50,910 nt of DNA, from positions 1 to 50,910 of the forward strand of contig CALGHE010000098.1 of NCBI GenBank assembly GCA_937915765.1, in the 5' to 3' direction. The translations under genes and the position numbers were made by a program. The stretch comes from an uncultured Bacteroidales bacterium (GTDB lineage Bacteria > Bacteroidota > Bacteroidia > Bacteroidales > Paludibacteraceae). This document shows positions 18,038 through 27,071 of the stretch, piece by piece; the first letter of the stretch is position 1, and the number at the start of each line of letters is the position of its first letter. The notes under the pieces were generated by a model. It was not told the DNA's origin. It searched no databases and saw only the letters and a list, made by a program, of their open reading frames with translations.

Positions 18038-19528
18038 TCACTTAGACTTAGCCTCATGATACTCACTTTCCGTATTCACAGACCATACATTCTCTTTATC
18101 CGCAACTCCATTTTCTATATTCTTAACCGCCTCCATCGCAGTGAGCATCGAATGGTCCATATTATTATACCTGTGCTGCCCATTCCGACCTATGCAAAAC
18201 AAGTTTTCTATGGTGTCAAGAAACTTCCTGACCTCTCCTAATTCATAATATGCTCCAAAATAGGCCGGATAGGCTTTCTTTACCTTTACATGATGAGCGT
18301 CAAGCACCGCGCTCTCTTCTATCATGCCAATTTTGACAAGCTCGCCAACTGCCATGCAGACAAGCTCTTCTTTCTCCATTTTCCACAACTCATCATCTTC
18401 GTCACAAAAATATTCCAGACCGAGCCATACCGTATTTTCTTTATCAGCCACAAGATAAGGAGACCAATTGTTAAATATCTGCAGACGACCAATCTTAACG
18501 TCTCTTTCCTGTATATAAATCCATGTGTCAGGAATCAGTCCGGCTCCATCTTTCGCTTTTATCTTCAGTTTGTCAACAAGAAGCCCGACGGTGATAAAAT
18601 CACGATAAGGCAACTCAAAGGCAATGTCTCTCACTCTTTGCGGAACTGAGCCTTCCATTGCCGCCACCAACTCCTTTATGGGCATAGACGAGAGCAGATA
18701 ATCACAGTCCACCTTTTTTATCTGACCATCTGGACACACAACATCAATGCGCTCCACCTTATTCTCCTTCAAATACACCCTTTTTACAAGGTGCCCCTTA
18801 TGAAGTTCCGCTCCACACGCGACAGCATCGTCCGCCACACACTCCCACAACTGACCTGGACCATATTTAGGATAGAAAAACTCCTCTATAAGTGACGTTT
18901 CGACCTCTCCTGCCGACCTTTTCATCCCCAATTTCTTCTGTATAAAGTCTTTCACAACCGCAGTTACAGAAACACCTTTCACGCGCTGACTTCCCCAGTC
19001 TGCACCCAGAGCCGAAGGGTGCTTTCCCCACACCTTTGTCGTATAATCTTCAAAAAACAATTTATAGAGACGCTTTCCAAATCTATTAATGTAGAAATCT
19101 TCTAACGAAGCCTCCTTCCGCGGGAACAACCTGGCCTTCAAATAATCTAATCCGGAACAGACCGTGTTCATCAGGCCCATATTTTTAAATGTCTTGCACG
19201 AAAGAGTTATCGGATAATCAAAAAAATTTCGCAGAAAGAATATGCGGGAAACCCTGTCTCTAACCAACATCACCCTGTCGTCACCCTTATCTCTCCGCAT
19301 CACTTCACTCCACCATCTCGTCACCGTCTCGTTCTTCGAGAAAAAACGGTGCCCGCCTATGTCCATTCGATTTCCTTTATAATTAACAGTTCTTGAAATT
19401 CCTCCGATTTCATCCGTAGCTTCAAAAATCACAGGCTTAACAGATGTTCTTTTTCTCAATTCCATTGCCGCCGTAAGACCTGCAGGACCAGCTCCTATAA
19501 TCACAGCCTTTTTCCTCGACTCACACAT
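18038..19528 (-). CDS. FAD-dependent oxidoreductase (amine oxidase / UDP-galactopyranose mutase-like fold)
   Basis: The 496-residue protein opens with a dinucleotide-binding motif, AVIIGAGPAGLTAAMEL, and an EATDEIGGISRTV segment, followed by DIGGHRFFSK, typical of FAD proteins related to UDP-galactopyranose mutase and protoporphyrinogen oxidase. Near the C-terminus, FCIGRNGQHRYNNMDHSM is the FAD-contacting segment common in sugar-related members. The WG-x(4)-ALGADWGSQRVKG stretch is also conserved in this subgroup. It probably works with the downstream glycosyltransferase in making or altering a surface glycan. The reaction is not known. No residue loss was noticed. Confidence 0.8.
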   Translation of the reverse strand: MCESRKKAVIIGAGPAGLTAAMELRKRTSVKPVIFEATDEIGGISRTVNYKGNRMDIGGHRFFSKNETVTRWWSEVMRRDKGDDRVMLVRDRVSRIFFLRNFFDYPITLSCKTFKNMGLMNTVCSGLDYLKARLFPRKEASLEDFYINRFGKRLYKLFFEDYTTKVWGKHPSALGADWGSQRVKGVSVTAVVKDFIQKKLGMKRSAGEVETSLIEEFFYPKYGPGQLWECVADDAVACGAELHKGHLVKRVYLKENKVERIDVVCPDGQIKKVDCDYLLSSMPIKELVAAMEGSVPQRVRDIAFELPYRDFITVGLLVDKLKIKAKDGAGLIPDTWIYIQERDVKIGRLQIFNNWSPYLVADKENTVWLGLEYFCDEDDELWKMEKEELVCMAVGELVKIGMIEESAVLDAHHVKVKKAYPAYFGAYYELGEVRKFLDTIENLFCIGRNGQHRYNNMDHSMLTAMEAVKNIENGVADKENVWSVNTESEYHEAKSK

Positions 19529-19592
19529 AACATTTACAATTTTAAAAAAATATCACATTCGCAACTATCAAGACTACAAATCTCATTACTAA

Positions 19593-19655
19593 GGCAATCT
19601 CTATAAATTCAGATTTTTATTTACCCTTAAAATCTGCTAATTTATAGGAATTACC
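19593..19655. repeat. Dispersed AT-rich palindromic element, copy A
   Basis: The left arm (19593-19617, GGCAATCTCTATAAATT then CAGATTTT) pairs with the right arm (19629-19655), with a two-base bulge and two mismatches. Related copies occur at 20415-20487, 26902-26956, 38742-38790 and 45325-45372. Confidence 0.65.
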
Positions 19656-19910
19656 GATACAAAACGGTCTTCAAAACGTATAATGCAACAAGATTAATAC
19701 AATCAGCATAAACAAAACTATGACATGATTATAAAACAAATTGAAAGAATCTACCAAAGCGACACAAAACCACACCACTAACCGTCCAAAAGGTTCTTAA
19801 TCTTCAATCTGACAACATTTATTCCTTAGCAAACGTTTCCCAACTGGCAAAACAAGATCTATAGAAATTGCCTTTCGCGTTCATGCACCACAAAAAAATC
19901 GAACGTTTTT

Positions 19911-19944
19911 TAAATAACAAAAGCCTCCCATACGGGAAGCTTTT
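19911..19944 (-). terminator. Terminator of the small lipoprotein gene
   Basis: On the minus strand an AAGCTTCCC/GGGAGGCTT hairpin with one mismatch is followed by TTTTGTTATTT. It begins about 20 bases after the stop codon. Confidence 0.7.
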
Positions 19945-19963
19945 TTTCCTATCAGCTTACTAA

Positions 19964-20197
19964 TTATTCAGCCTTAGCAGCAACTGTGTCAGCAGCAGGA
20001 GCTACTGTAGAGTCTGCAATTGTAGAATCCTTAGCCAAAGAATCTGCAACTGCGGCAGGAACTGTGTCAACTGGAGCTACTTCTTCAGCTGCAGTTGTAT
20101 CTTCTGCCTTTGGAGCTCCAGTGTTAGCGTTACCACCATCACAAGAAGCCAATGAAATAGCTGCTACTGCAGCGAAAAATAGAACTACTTTTTTCAT
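19964..20197 (-). CDS. Small Ala/Asp/Thr-rich lipoprotein
   Basis: This 77-residue protein has a lipoprotein signal peptide with the lipobox SLASC (Cys19), followed by Gly/Asn and then low-complexity sequence rich in Ala, Asp, Thr, Ser and Val with repeated DTV, DST and ADT units. There is no recognisable fold; the mature part is probably disordered and acidic. It is a single gene with its own promoter (TACCTTTG at 20255-20248) and terminator, which supports real expression. Similar short Ala/Thr-rich lipoproteins are common in Bacteroidales and have no known function. The strand choice is clear because the other frame lacks these features. Confidence 0.8.
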   Translation of the reverse strand: MKKVVLFFAAVAAISLASCDGGNANTGAPKAEDTTAAEEVAPVDTVPAAVADSLAKDSTIADSTVAPAADTVAAKAE

Positions 20198-20247
20198 TTT
20201 TTTATTATAATAAATTAAACAACGTGTTTCTCAATTTTTCAACGCTA

Positions 20248-20255
20248 CAAAGGTA
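20248..20255 (-). promoter_or_regulatory. -7 promoter element of the small lipoprotein gene
   Basis: Minus-strand TACCTTTG is a textbook Bacteroidota -7 element and lies 51 bases before the start codon. No clear TTG was seen at the -33 position. Confidence 0.55.
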
Positions 20256-20414
20256 TATCATTTTTCGTATTATTGTTCCTTTGAGCATCTTTTTTTTATA
20301 CTTTTTTTGTTAAAAAATGTTAAAAAATGCCAATTATGCGAACATTAAAGCCTCTCCGCTCTAACTTTATTCATTTTTATGAATATTAATGCAACAGATT
20401 CGGCTTGGCGCCTG

Positions 20415-20487
20415 AGCCATTTCTATAAACACGTTCTGTAAAACAAAGCCCTCCAAAATCTTCTCGCCGTAATTTATAGAAACTGCC
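20415..20487. repeat. Dispersed AT-rich palindromic element, copy C
   Basis: The left arm has GCCATTTCTATAAA and the right arm AATTTATAGAAACTGCC (20471-20487). They pair imperfectly over about 14 bp, with a loop of about 40 bases containing a CAAAATCTTCTCG segment that also occurs near 38713. Confidence 0.5.
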
Positions 20488-20499
20488 AAAAACAAAATA

Positions 20500-22167
20500 T
20501 CAAATTCCTATATTTTCGTACAAATAGCGCTTAATGCTCTTCTTTGCAGTCTTTTCGAACTCATTCGGATAAAGAACAATCTTTGTGATACATTCGTAAG
20601 AAGCCACCATTGTGTTTACCTTTTTACGATTTTCCTCCATTATGCTCTCCACATCCTCCTTGTTTATCTTGCTTTCGTCCATTGCGTCAAAGTCCGGATG
20701 AACAAGAGCCACAAGCTTAGCGTCGCGCTCTATGACGATGCACTCACCCACAAAAGGCATGTTGCACAATTTAGACTCAATCTCTTCCGGATAAATATTC
20801 TGTCCGCTAGGACCTAACAGCATAGTCTTGCAACGCCCCTTTATGAACACGTTGTTGTTTTCGTCAACAACTGCCATGTCACCCGTGTGAAGCCAGCCGT
20901 CTTTGTCAAGAGCCGCAGCAGTAGCTTCAGGGTTCTTGTAGTAACCAATCATCACGTTAGGACCGCGAGCAAGCAGCTCGCCCGGTTTGTTGAACTGGTC
21001 GTCAGACAAGATCTTCACCTCCATGTCAGGCAGAACCTTACCTACCGAGTAAGGCACAAACGTCTCGCACCCGCTGTAACTTATCAGCGGAGCGCATTCT
21101 GTCATTCCATAACCCACGCAATAAGGGAACTTTATCCTTTTCAGAAAATCCTCAGTCTCTTTGCTCAACGCCGCGCCACCTATGACAACCTCTATAACCT
21201 CGCCACCAAACGCATTTATCAGCCTGCTGCAAATCTCCTTTTCAATCTTGTCTGATAGTCCGGGCACCTTCATTGCCATCTGCGTAGAAGTCTTGCTCAA
21301 CATTGGAAGAATCTGTTTTTTGTACATTTTCTCGATAACGAGAGGCACCGTAAACACCACTCTAGGCTTCACATCTTCGAACGCCTTCAGCAAAATTTTC
21401 GGAGACGGAGTCTTGTTAAGGAACGTGATGTGGGCACCCACACACATCTGAATCAAGAAGTCAAGCGTGCAACCGTAAGCGTGAGCCAGCGGCAACGACG
21501 TCAAGATTCGCTGCGCTCTCTCCACCAACTTCGTAGTGAATCCGAAAACTATGTTTCCTGCGAAATTCTCACCTGTAAGCATAACACCCTTGCTGAAGCC
21601 AGTTGTTCCCGAAGTGTAGTTGATAGCCGCAAGTTCAGAGTTGTCCTTGTCTGCATAAACAACATCCTCACGAGTGAAACCGTTTGGATACTTCTCAGCA
21701 AACAGATTATTTAAATTCTTGACAGTCTTCTGGATTGTCTCCCCGTCTTTCTGATGAAGGCAACGGAAATCTGTAAGCGAGAATATTCCGCGCAAATCAT
21801 GAATTTTCTCCTCCTCTATGGTGTCCCACACATTATCGCTAAGAAAGAACAGCACAGAGTCAGAGTGATTCACAATATGATGAATGTCATTAGGATGGAA
21901 ATCCTGCAAAATAGGGACAATTACCGCGCCGTAAGTGACGACAGAAACAAACGCAATAGCCCAAGTCGGTGTGTTACGCCCCACAAGAGCAATCTTGTCA
22001 TTCTTCTTTATATTGAGATTTTCAAATAATATGTGCATTTTTGCCACTTCTTCCGCAACCTGCTGATAAGTGTACGTCTGCTTTGTGTTATACTCCGTCA
22101 GTGCCGGCAACTCCCAATTCTCTTTAAAACTTTTCTCAAAAAGTTTGATGAAATTTTCACTCACCAT
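20500..22167 (-). CDS. AMP-dependent long-chain acyl-CoA synthetase-like ligase
   Basis: The 555-residue protein belongs to the ANL adenylate-forming family. It probably activates a fatty acid with ATP and transfers it to CoA (or another thiol). The phosphate-binding loop is INYTSGTTGFSKGVMLT. YGMTECAPLIS is the A5 adenine motif, WLHTGDMAVVDENN the A7 motif, and FIKGRCKTMLLGPSGQNIYPEEIE the hinge and A8 region. A Lys-rich end (FEKTAKKSIKRYLY) holds the expected A10 lysine. Length and motifs fit short FadD/AcsL-type enzymes of Bacteroidota. It is a single gene with a strong promoter. Substrate chain length cannot be told from sequence, and an acyl-ACP synthetase role is possible. Confidence 0.88.
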   Translation of the reverse strand: MVSENFIKLFEKSFKENWELPALTEYNTKQTYTYQQVAEEVAKMHILFENLNIKKNDKIALVGRNTPTWAIAFVSVVTYGAVIVPILQDFHPNDIHHIVNHSDSVLFFLSDNVWDTIEEEKIHDLRGIFSLTDFRCLHQKDGETIQKTVKNLNNLFAEKYPNGFTREDVVYADKDNSELAAINYTSGTTGFSKGVMLTGENFAGNIVFGFTTKLVERAQRILTSLPLAHAYGCTLDFLIQMCVGAHITFLNKTPSPKILLKAFEDVKPRVVFTVPLVIEKMYKKQILPMLSKTSTQMAMKVPGLSDKIEKEICSRLINAFGGEVIEVVIGGAALSKETEDFLKRIKFPYCVGYGMTECAPLISYSGCETFVPYSVGKVLPDMEVKILSDDQFNKPGELLARGPNVMIGYYKNPEATAAALDKDGWLHTGDMAVVDENNNVFIKGRCKTMLLGPSGQNIYPEEIESKLCNMPFVGECIVIERDAKLVALVHPDFDAMDESKINKEDVESIMEENRKKVNTMVASYECITKIVLYPNEFEKTAKKSIKRYLYENIGI

Positions 22168-22558
22168 ATAAATTGTAAATATAAATTATGTTTTGGCAGC
22201 TTCTAAAAATTACGTCTTGTAATTTTCATGTACTGAAATTCGATTCAAAAATCTTTTATTAATTCGGCACAAAAATATATATAATTACACAAAAAACAAA
22301 AAAATGTGCAAAATATATGCCTTTCATCATGGAAAAATGAGTCCTTATCAAGGAGAACAGCCACCTCTTCTGCTCTGTTTTCTTATTTTTTTGCCATAAT
22401 TTGCAAAAATTTCCAAACAGCCCGAACCATTTACCAGGCGCCGACGTTTTACAGTCGAGAACGATGACAAACCTAAAGTCATCTTAAAAATTCCATTTTC
22501 AGTTCAACCTTTCTCATACCGGGGGCCGACTCGCTGAGCAGCAAGGGCGGTCCTTTTT
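22168..22558. other. Intergenic region upstream of the acyl-CoA ligase gene
   Basis: This 391-base gap contains the ligase promoter (22270-22300, minus strand) and a half copy of the dispersed element (22195-22214). The 3' end of the CPBP gene can form a stem (22543-22550 with 22567-22574), but no U tract follows. No ORF was recognised. Confidence 0.45.
22270..22300 (-). promoter_or_regulatory. Promoter of the acyl-CoA ligase gene
   Basis: On the minus strand TTTG (22300-22297) is followed by 19 bases and TATTTTTG (22277-22270), exact matches to both Bacteroidota elements at typical spacing. The leader is about 95 bases. Confidence 0.7.
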
Positions 22559-23452
22559 CTATTCTTCCGCCCTTGACCTTTTCCAGACAGACACCGCCGC
22601 AACAATGAACGCCAATGCGCTTATTAACAGAACAGAATAGTCATCGCAGCCGAATCTCTCCGCCTCCTCCATCTTTTTAGCATCATCAGAATACATATAG
22701 TATATAGTTACAATTGTGGCGTTATTAACAAAATGCGCCACCATAGGCACTATGAGCGACCGGCTCCAGCAGAGCAAATAACCAAGAAACGCGCCCAGCA
22801 GAAGCCTCGGCACAAATCCGAAGAACTGAAAATGCACAAAACTGAAAACCGCCGCCGTAATCCATACTGCAACATGCTCGTTCTTCGCGCTTCTTTCTAT
22901 CGAATTTTGCATCACACCCCGGAAGAACAGCTCCTCGCCCACAGCCGGAAGCAGAGCCATGACTACTATATTAAGGAAAAACTGAAAGAAGCTATCCGTC
23001 ACGAGCATCTTCAGCGTAAGCCTCTCCGCCGCATCCTCCATTTCTCTGAACAACGTTTCCAATCTGCCCATCGAGTCCGGCAAGGACAAAGAGGCATTCC
23101 ATTCGCCTATGAAGTTCACCAGCGGCATAGACAACCAGATGCAGGCTATCGTGAGCACAATCACAATATGGGTTGGTCTCACATCAAGAGAAAGATACTC
23201 CCTCATGTTTTTAGAAACGAGATACGCGAGCGACAAAGCCGCAAGAACAAACATTCCTAAAGCTTGGCAAAACTGAGTTATTTTGAGAACAGCCAAACTG
23301 TCTGTCACGCCAAACAAAGCGACAACACCTTTTGCCACACCGCTGAACGCCAGAGCATACACAATAAAGAAAAGCAACAGCAACAGCAGTTTCACACCAA
23401 TACCGTCCTTTGCAAAACTGCCCTTTATCGAACTAAAATTTAAATTCAGCAT
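22559..23452 (-). CDS. CPBP family intramembrane metalloprotease (CAAX protease-like)
   Basis: The 297-residue protein has about eight membrane segments and the three CPBP (Abi) motifs: the EExxxR motif in GEELFFRGVMQNSIE, FVHFQFFGF with the second-motif histidine, and PMVAHFVNNATI with the third. These glutamates and histidines form the metal-dependent active site inside the membrane in Rce1-type proteases. The natural substrate of bacterial members is usually unknown. The gene begins 24 bases after pdxB and is probably the last gene of the lipoprotein-pdxB-CPBP operon. No functional link to vitamin B6 synthesis is evident. Confidence 0.88.
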   Translation of the reverse strand: MLNLNFSSIKGSFAKDGIGVKLLLLLLFFIVYALAFSGVAKGVVALFGVTDSLAVLKITQFCQALGMFVLAALSLAYLVSKNMREYLSLDVRPTHIVIVLTIACIWLSMPLVNFIGEWNASLSLPDSMGRLETLFREMEDAAERLTLKMLVTDSFFQFFLNIVVMALLPAVGEELFFRGVMQNSIERSAKNEHVAVWITAAVFSFVHFQFFGFVPRLLLGAFLGYLLCWSRSLIVPMVAHFVNNATIVTIYYMYSDDAKKMEEAERFGCDDYSVLLISALAFIVAAVSVWKRSRAEE

Positions 23453-23476
23453 AAAAAAACTTTAACAAATTAAAAA

Positions 23477-24580
23477 TCAGCAATTTTCAGCCACATTAAA
23501 GCCTAACCGCTCCAGTTCTCTGTTTTTTTCAGACACCACGAAAGAGTCGAACTCTCTGCGCAAAGGATAGTCGCCCCTCAGACGTTCAAACTGTCCCGCG
23601 TCCGCTCTGAGGCTTGCGTCGTCAAGCCCTATATCGTAAGAAGCAAGCACCGCCTCCGCGACCTTATCGTCCATCCGACCAAGGTCGAGCCTTACGTTTT
23701 CCGGCAGAGGGACATTCGTCACCTTGAAATCATCAATGCCCAGGCCAAAGAAACGGCTCAAGGCACGCACCGACATGCTTGTCGCATTAGCCTTTCCGTC
23801 TGCCGAATATCCAGCCACATGAGGCGTAGCGATTGCCGCGCTCATTAGCAAGTCCTTATTAACATCAGGCTCATTCTCCCAGCAATCAATAACCGCAGCC
23901 GAGACTTTACCGTCCTTAATCGCCGCCAAAGTGGCCAACGAATCAAGAACCTCACCACGAGCGGCGTTTATAATCACCGGACATTTTTTCAACCTATCAT
24001 AAAACGAGGCATCAGCAAGATGGAACGTCTTAAACTCTCCGGACAAAGACAGAGGCGTATGAAACGTTATCACATCCGCCTTTTCACATATCTCATCAAG
24101 AGAGACAAACTCGCCCTTCCCTTCCGCCAGTTCGCGCGGCGGGTCGTTCAGCAGCACCTTCATGCCAAGCGCTTCGGCGACCAGCCGCACACGTCTGCCC
24201 ACATTGCCCACACCCACGACACCAATTGTCTTCCCTTCAAAATCGAGCACGCCCCTTTTTCGCAGCAAGCAAAGAGCCGAAGCCACATACTGCGCCACCG
24301 ACTGCGCGTTGCAGCCAGCCGCGTTAGTCCAAAACACTCCGTTATCCTCACAATACTTAGTGTCTATATGGTCAAAACCTATCGTTGCAGTAGCCACAAA
24401 CCGCACCGAGCTGCCCTTCAGCAAAGCCTCGTTGCAACACGTTCTTGTGCGCACCACAAGCGCGTCGGCGTCAGACACATCAGCAGCCGAGATTTTTCCG
24501 CCCGGCAAATAAACCACCTCTGCAAAAGGCTCCAGCACCCCTTTTATAAAAGGAATCTTATCATCAATTACAAATTTCAT
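23477..24580 (-). CDS. pdxB: Erythronate-4-phosphate dehydrogenase PdxB
   Basis: PdxB oxidises 4-phospho-D-erythronate with NAD+ in the deoxyxylulose-5-phosphate-dependent pathway to pyridoxal phosphate. The 367-residue protein is a D-2-hydroxyacid dehydrogenase. Its N-terminal half has VRTRTCCNEALL and ATATIGFDHID. The NAD-binding loop is GVVGVGNVGRRV, and the catalytic Arg/Glu/His region includes INAARGEVLD, CWENEPDV and TPHVAGYS. The extra C-terminal segment, beginning after AGYSADGKANAT, is the PdxB dimerisation region that separates it from SerA. It overlaps the upstream lipoprotein gene by four bases (ATGA), implying coupling. No other B6 gene is in the window. Confidence 0.93.
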   Translation of the reverse strand: MKFVIDDKIPFIKGVLEPFAEVVYLPGGKISAADVSDADALVVRTRTCCNEALLKGSSVRFVATATIGFDHIDTKYCEDNGVFWTNAAGCNAQSVAQYVASALCLLRKRGVLDFEGKTIGVVGVGNVGRRVRLVAEALGMKVLLNDPPRELAEGKGEFVSLDEICEKADVITFHTPLSLSGEFKTFHLADASFYDRLKKCPVIINAARGEVLDSLATLAAIKDGKVSAAVIDCWENEPDVNKDLLMSAAIATPHVAGYSADGKANATSMSVRALSRFFGLGIDDFKVTNVPLPENVRLDLGRMDDKVAEAVLASYDIGLDDASLRADAGQFERLRGDYPLRREFDSFVVSEKNRELERLGFNVAENC

Positions 24581-25071
24581 TTATCAAAACCTATCAATTC
24601 ATATTTACGCATAAACTTCACATACTCTTCCGTCACCCTGCTCCTGTAAGCGAGAGCCGCCTCATCAAACATTGCATTGGTCAGCGACTCCAGCTCTATG
24701 CTCTCCTCCTTTGTCAGATTATGTGTTTTAATCAGTTCGTCTATAGACTCTATCGAATTTTCAAAATAGACATCGCAATAGACCACATAATCAAGTGCCG
24801 CAAGCCGCAGCGAGTCATTTCCTCTGAAATCGCCAAGATTTTCAAACTTGAGCCTCGCCTCCGCAATCACGTCAACCGCATTCTTATAAGCCTCATTTTC
24901 CTTGCTAAATCCCTCATTCTCAAAAGCCAGTCTCACCTCCTTCATCGCATCGTCCACCCGCTTAATCTCAAAAGAGACAGCCTCTGCATAATCAGACGGC
25001 ACCGTACATCCGGACAAGACAAGCAACGCCAAGCACCCTGCAAAAAACAATAATCTACCCATAAATCGCAT
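24577..25071 (-). CDS. Lipoprotein of unknown function, helical
   Basis: The 164-residue protein has a lipoprotein signal peptide with lipobox LSGC (Cys22). The mature part is strongly helical with charged heptad-like stretches, such as VSFEIKRVDDAMKEVRLAFENEGF, and a mid-region with ENLGDFRGNDSLRLAALDYV. It resembles small alpha-helical surface lipoproteins found in several phyla, but no family is named with confidence. Its stop codon overlaps the pdxB start (ATGA), so the two are translationally coupled. The promoter must lie in the 173-base divergent gap shared with nadB (25072-25244); no exact minus-strand TAnnTTTG was found there. Confidence 0.75.
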   Translation of the reverse strand: MRFMGRLLFFAGCLALLVLSGCTVPSDYAEAVSFEIKRVDDAMKEVRLAFENEGFSKENEAYKNAVDVIAEARLKFENLGDFRGNDSLRLAALDYVVYCDVYFENSIESIDELIKTHNLTKEESIELESLTNAMFDEAALAYRSRVTEEYVKFMRKYELIGFDK

Positions 25072-25129
25072 TTTTTTGTTGATGATGTAAAAATAGAAAA
25101 AAAAGTGCTTAACGACTTAAATTTATAAT

Positions 25130-25137
25130 TATATTTG
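25130..25137 (+). promoter_or_regulatory. -7 promoter element of nadB
   Basis: TATATTTG is an exact TAnnTTTG match in the divergent gap and lies 159 bases before the nadB ATG. The -33 element is not clear. Confidence 0.45.
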
Positions 25138-25295
25138 TAATCGGAAGATAAAAAACAGAGCGATCTGCCTTCCGCCAAACAATAAAACGGTTCATAGCAA
25201 AGCAACGGACCAAACCAGAACATTAACAAAGTAACTTCAAGAGGTTGAATTTAGACGAAAGCCGGATTTACACTTCTGTAAAAAAAGGATTTATT

Positions 25296-26885
25296 ATGAT
25301 AAGAAAGTATGATTTTTTAGTAGTCGGCTCAGGCATTGCAGGCATGAGTTTCGCGCTGAAAGTTGCCGACAAAGGCAAAGTGGCCATCTTATGCAAGACC
25401 GCGCTGGAAGAGGCCAACACATACTACGCGCAAGGCGGCGTGGCATCGGTGACAAAACAGACCGACAAATTTGACAATCACATACAAGACACGCTCATAG
25501 CCGGCGACGGCATCTGCGACCGCGACGTTGTGACCAAGGTGGTTAGCGAAGCGCCCTCTCAGATAAAGGAGCTTGTAAGCTGGGGCGTTGACTTCGACAA
25601 GGACCAGTCCGGCAATTTTGACCTGCACAAAGAGGGTGGGCACTCGGACTTCCGCATTCTGCACCACAAAGACAACACCGGGGCAGAGATTCAGCAGAGC
25701 CTCGTGGAGAGCATAAAGAGACACCCGAACATAGACATCTTCGACCAGCACTTCGCAATAGAGATTCTGACGCAGCATCATCTTGGCATGCGCGTGAAGC
25801 ACACCACGCCAAACATCGAGTGCTACGGAGCGTATGTGCTTGACATCAGAACAAATCATGTGGAGACGTTCCTCGCCAAAATAACGCTGATTGCGACAGG
25901 AGGCATTGGAAACATATATCAGACCACAACAAACCCAACCATCGCAACCGGCGACGGCATCGCCATGGTTTACCGGGCAAAAGGGATTGTGGAAGACATG
26001 GAGTTTGTGCAGTTTCACCCTACCGCGCTTTTTCATCCGGGCGAGCGTCCGTCATTCCTGATCACCGAGGCGATGCGAGGCTACGGAGCCGTGCTGCGCA
26101 ACAAGAAAGGCGAAGAATTTATGCAGCGTTATGACCAAAGAGGGTCGCTTGCGCCTCGCGACATTGTGGCCAGAGCCATAGACAACGAGATGAAGCTGAG
26201 CGGCGACGAGCATGTCTATCTTGACGTGACGCACAAAGATGCCGAACAGACCAAAGAGCACTTCCCTAACATCTACAAAAAATGTCTCGAACTGGGAATA
26301 GACATCACAAAGGACTATATCCCGGTGGCTCCGGCAGCTCATTATCTGTGCGGAGGAATCAAGGTTGACCTCAACGCGCGCACAACCATCAACAGGCTTT
26401 ACGCTGCCGGCGAATGTTCCCGCACCGGACTCCACGGAGCAAACAGGCTTGCGTCTAACTCTCTGATAGAAGCGGTTGTTTATGCAGACGCCGCCGCAAA
26501 GGACTCTTTGAAACTGCTGCCTCAACTCTCTTGGAACGACAGAATACCGGAGTGGAACGATGCCGGAACCTCTCTGAACGAAGAGATGATTCTCATCACC
26601 CAAAGCGTGAAAGAGGTAAATCAGATCATGAACGCTTACGTAGGAATTGTGCGTTCCAACCTGCGTCTGAAACGCGCTTACGACAGGCTCGAAATACTTT
26701 ACGTAGAGACAGAAAGCCTTTTCCAACGCTCTGTTGTCTCCAAGGAGATTTGCGAACTGCGAAACATAATCAGTTCTGCCTACCTTGTCATAAAATCCGC
26801 GCTGCAACGCAAGGAGAGCCGCGGCCTTCACTACACAATAGACTATCCGAAGAAAAATCCGCACGCCGACCTTTACGAATATTGA
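25296..26885 (+). CDS. nadB: L-aspartate oxidase NadB
   Basis: NadB oxidises L-aspartate to iminoaspartate with FAD, the first step of de novo NAD synthesis; NadA then makes quinolinate. The ATG at 25296 was chosen because the protein then starts MIRKYDFLVVGSGIAGMSFAL with the FAD motif next to the N-terminus. An upstream TTG at 25245 would add 17 unrelated residues. Family motifs are present: YYAQGGVASV, DFDLHKEGGHS, EFVQFHPTAL, RGYGAVLRN, PAAHYLCGGIKVD and TGLHGANRLASNSLIEA. The length is 529 residues. nadA and nadC are not adjacent. The NUDIX regulator at 1612 could be an NAD-type regulator of this gene, but no operator was identified. Confidence 0.95.
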   Translation: MIRKYDFLVVGSGIAGMSFALKVADKGKVAILCKTALEEANTYYAQGGVASVTKQTDKFDNHIQDTLIAGDGICDRDVVTKVVSEAPSQIKELVSWGVDFDKDQSGNFDLHKEGGHSDFRILHHKDNTGAEIQQSLVESIKRHPNIDIFDQHFAIEILTQHHLGMRVKHTTPNIECYGAYVLDIRTNHVETFLAKITLIATGGIGNIYQTTTNPTIATGDGIAMVYRAKGIVEDMEFVQFHPTALFHPGERPSFLITEAMRGYGAVLRNKKGEEFMQRYDQRGSLAPRDIVARAIDNEMKLSGDEHVYLDVTHKDAEQTKEHFPNIYKKCLELGIDITKDYIPVAPAAHYLCGGIKVDLNARTTINRLYAAGECSRTGLHGANRLASNSLIEAVVYADAAAKDSLKLLPQLSWNDRIPEWNDAGTSLNEEMILITQSVKEVNQIMNAYVGIVRSNLRLKRAYDRLEILYVETESLFQRSVVSKEICELRNIISSAYLVIKSALQRKESRGLHYTIDYPKKNPHADLYEY

Positions 26886-26901
26886 TGTCATGAGAATAAA
26901 A

Positions 26902-26956
26902 GCAACTTCTGTAAATTAGCCGAAAAGATACTAAAACGCAAATTTACAGAAGTTGC
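26902..26956. repeat. Dispersed AT-rich palindromic element, copy D (perfect arms)
   Basis: GCAACTTCTGTAAATT at 26902-26917 and its exact reverse complement at 26941-26956 form a perfect 16-bp stem around a 23-base loop, 17 bases after the nadB stop codon. Confidence 0.75.
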
Positions 26957-26993
26957 CTCTAAATAGATTTGCCCCTATTCTGCCCTCTTCGTA

Positions 26994-27023
26994 TTGATTA
27001 TTCCAACGTTTTTCATAAATTTG
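26994..27023 (+). promoter_or_regulatory. Promoter of the PH-like membrane protein gene
   Basis: TTG (26994-26996), 19 bases, then TAAATTTG (27016-27023): exact elements at typical spacing, about 40 bases before the start codon. Confidence 0.7.
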
Positions 27024-27071
27024 CAGAGATTTGAGAATGGTTTTATTCAATAATAAAAAAACGAAGCGCAC

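Larger units (their letters stand above)
19529..19963. other. Intergenic region with palindromic element
   Basis: This 435-base AT-rich gap lies upstream of the oxidoreductase gene. It contains a long imperfect hairpin (19593-19655) and a partial copy of the same element (19853-19872). It also holds an exact minus-strand -7 sequence (TAGTTTTG, 19720-19713) with TTTG at 19740-19737; the 16-base spacing is short, so it is a weak promoter candidate. No ORF was recognised. Confidence 0.45.
20198..20499. other. Intergenic region with promoter and palindromic element
   Basis: This 302-base gap holds the promoter of the small lipoprotein gene and copy C of the dispersed element (20415-20487), which lies just beyond the 3' end of the acyl-CoA ligase gene. 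No ORF was recognised. Confidence 0.5.

Noticed and set aside
22543..22574. Hairpin at the 3' end of the CPBP gene as an intrinsic terminator
   Set aside because: The stem is perfect but the loop is 16 bases, the stem lies partly in the coding sequence, and no T run follows on the minus strand.
25245..25295. TTG as an earlier start for nadB
   Set aside because: It would add 17 residues before the FAD-binding motif; the ATG at 25296 puts the motif at the usual distance from the N-terminus.
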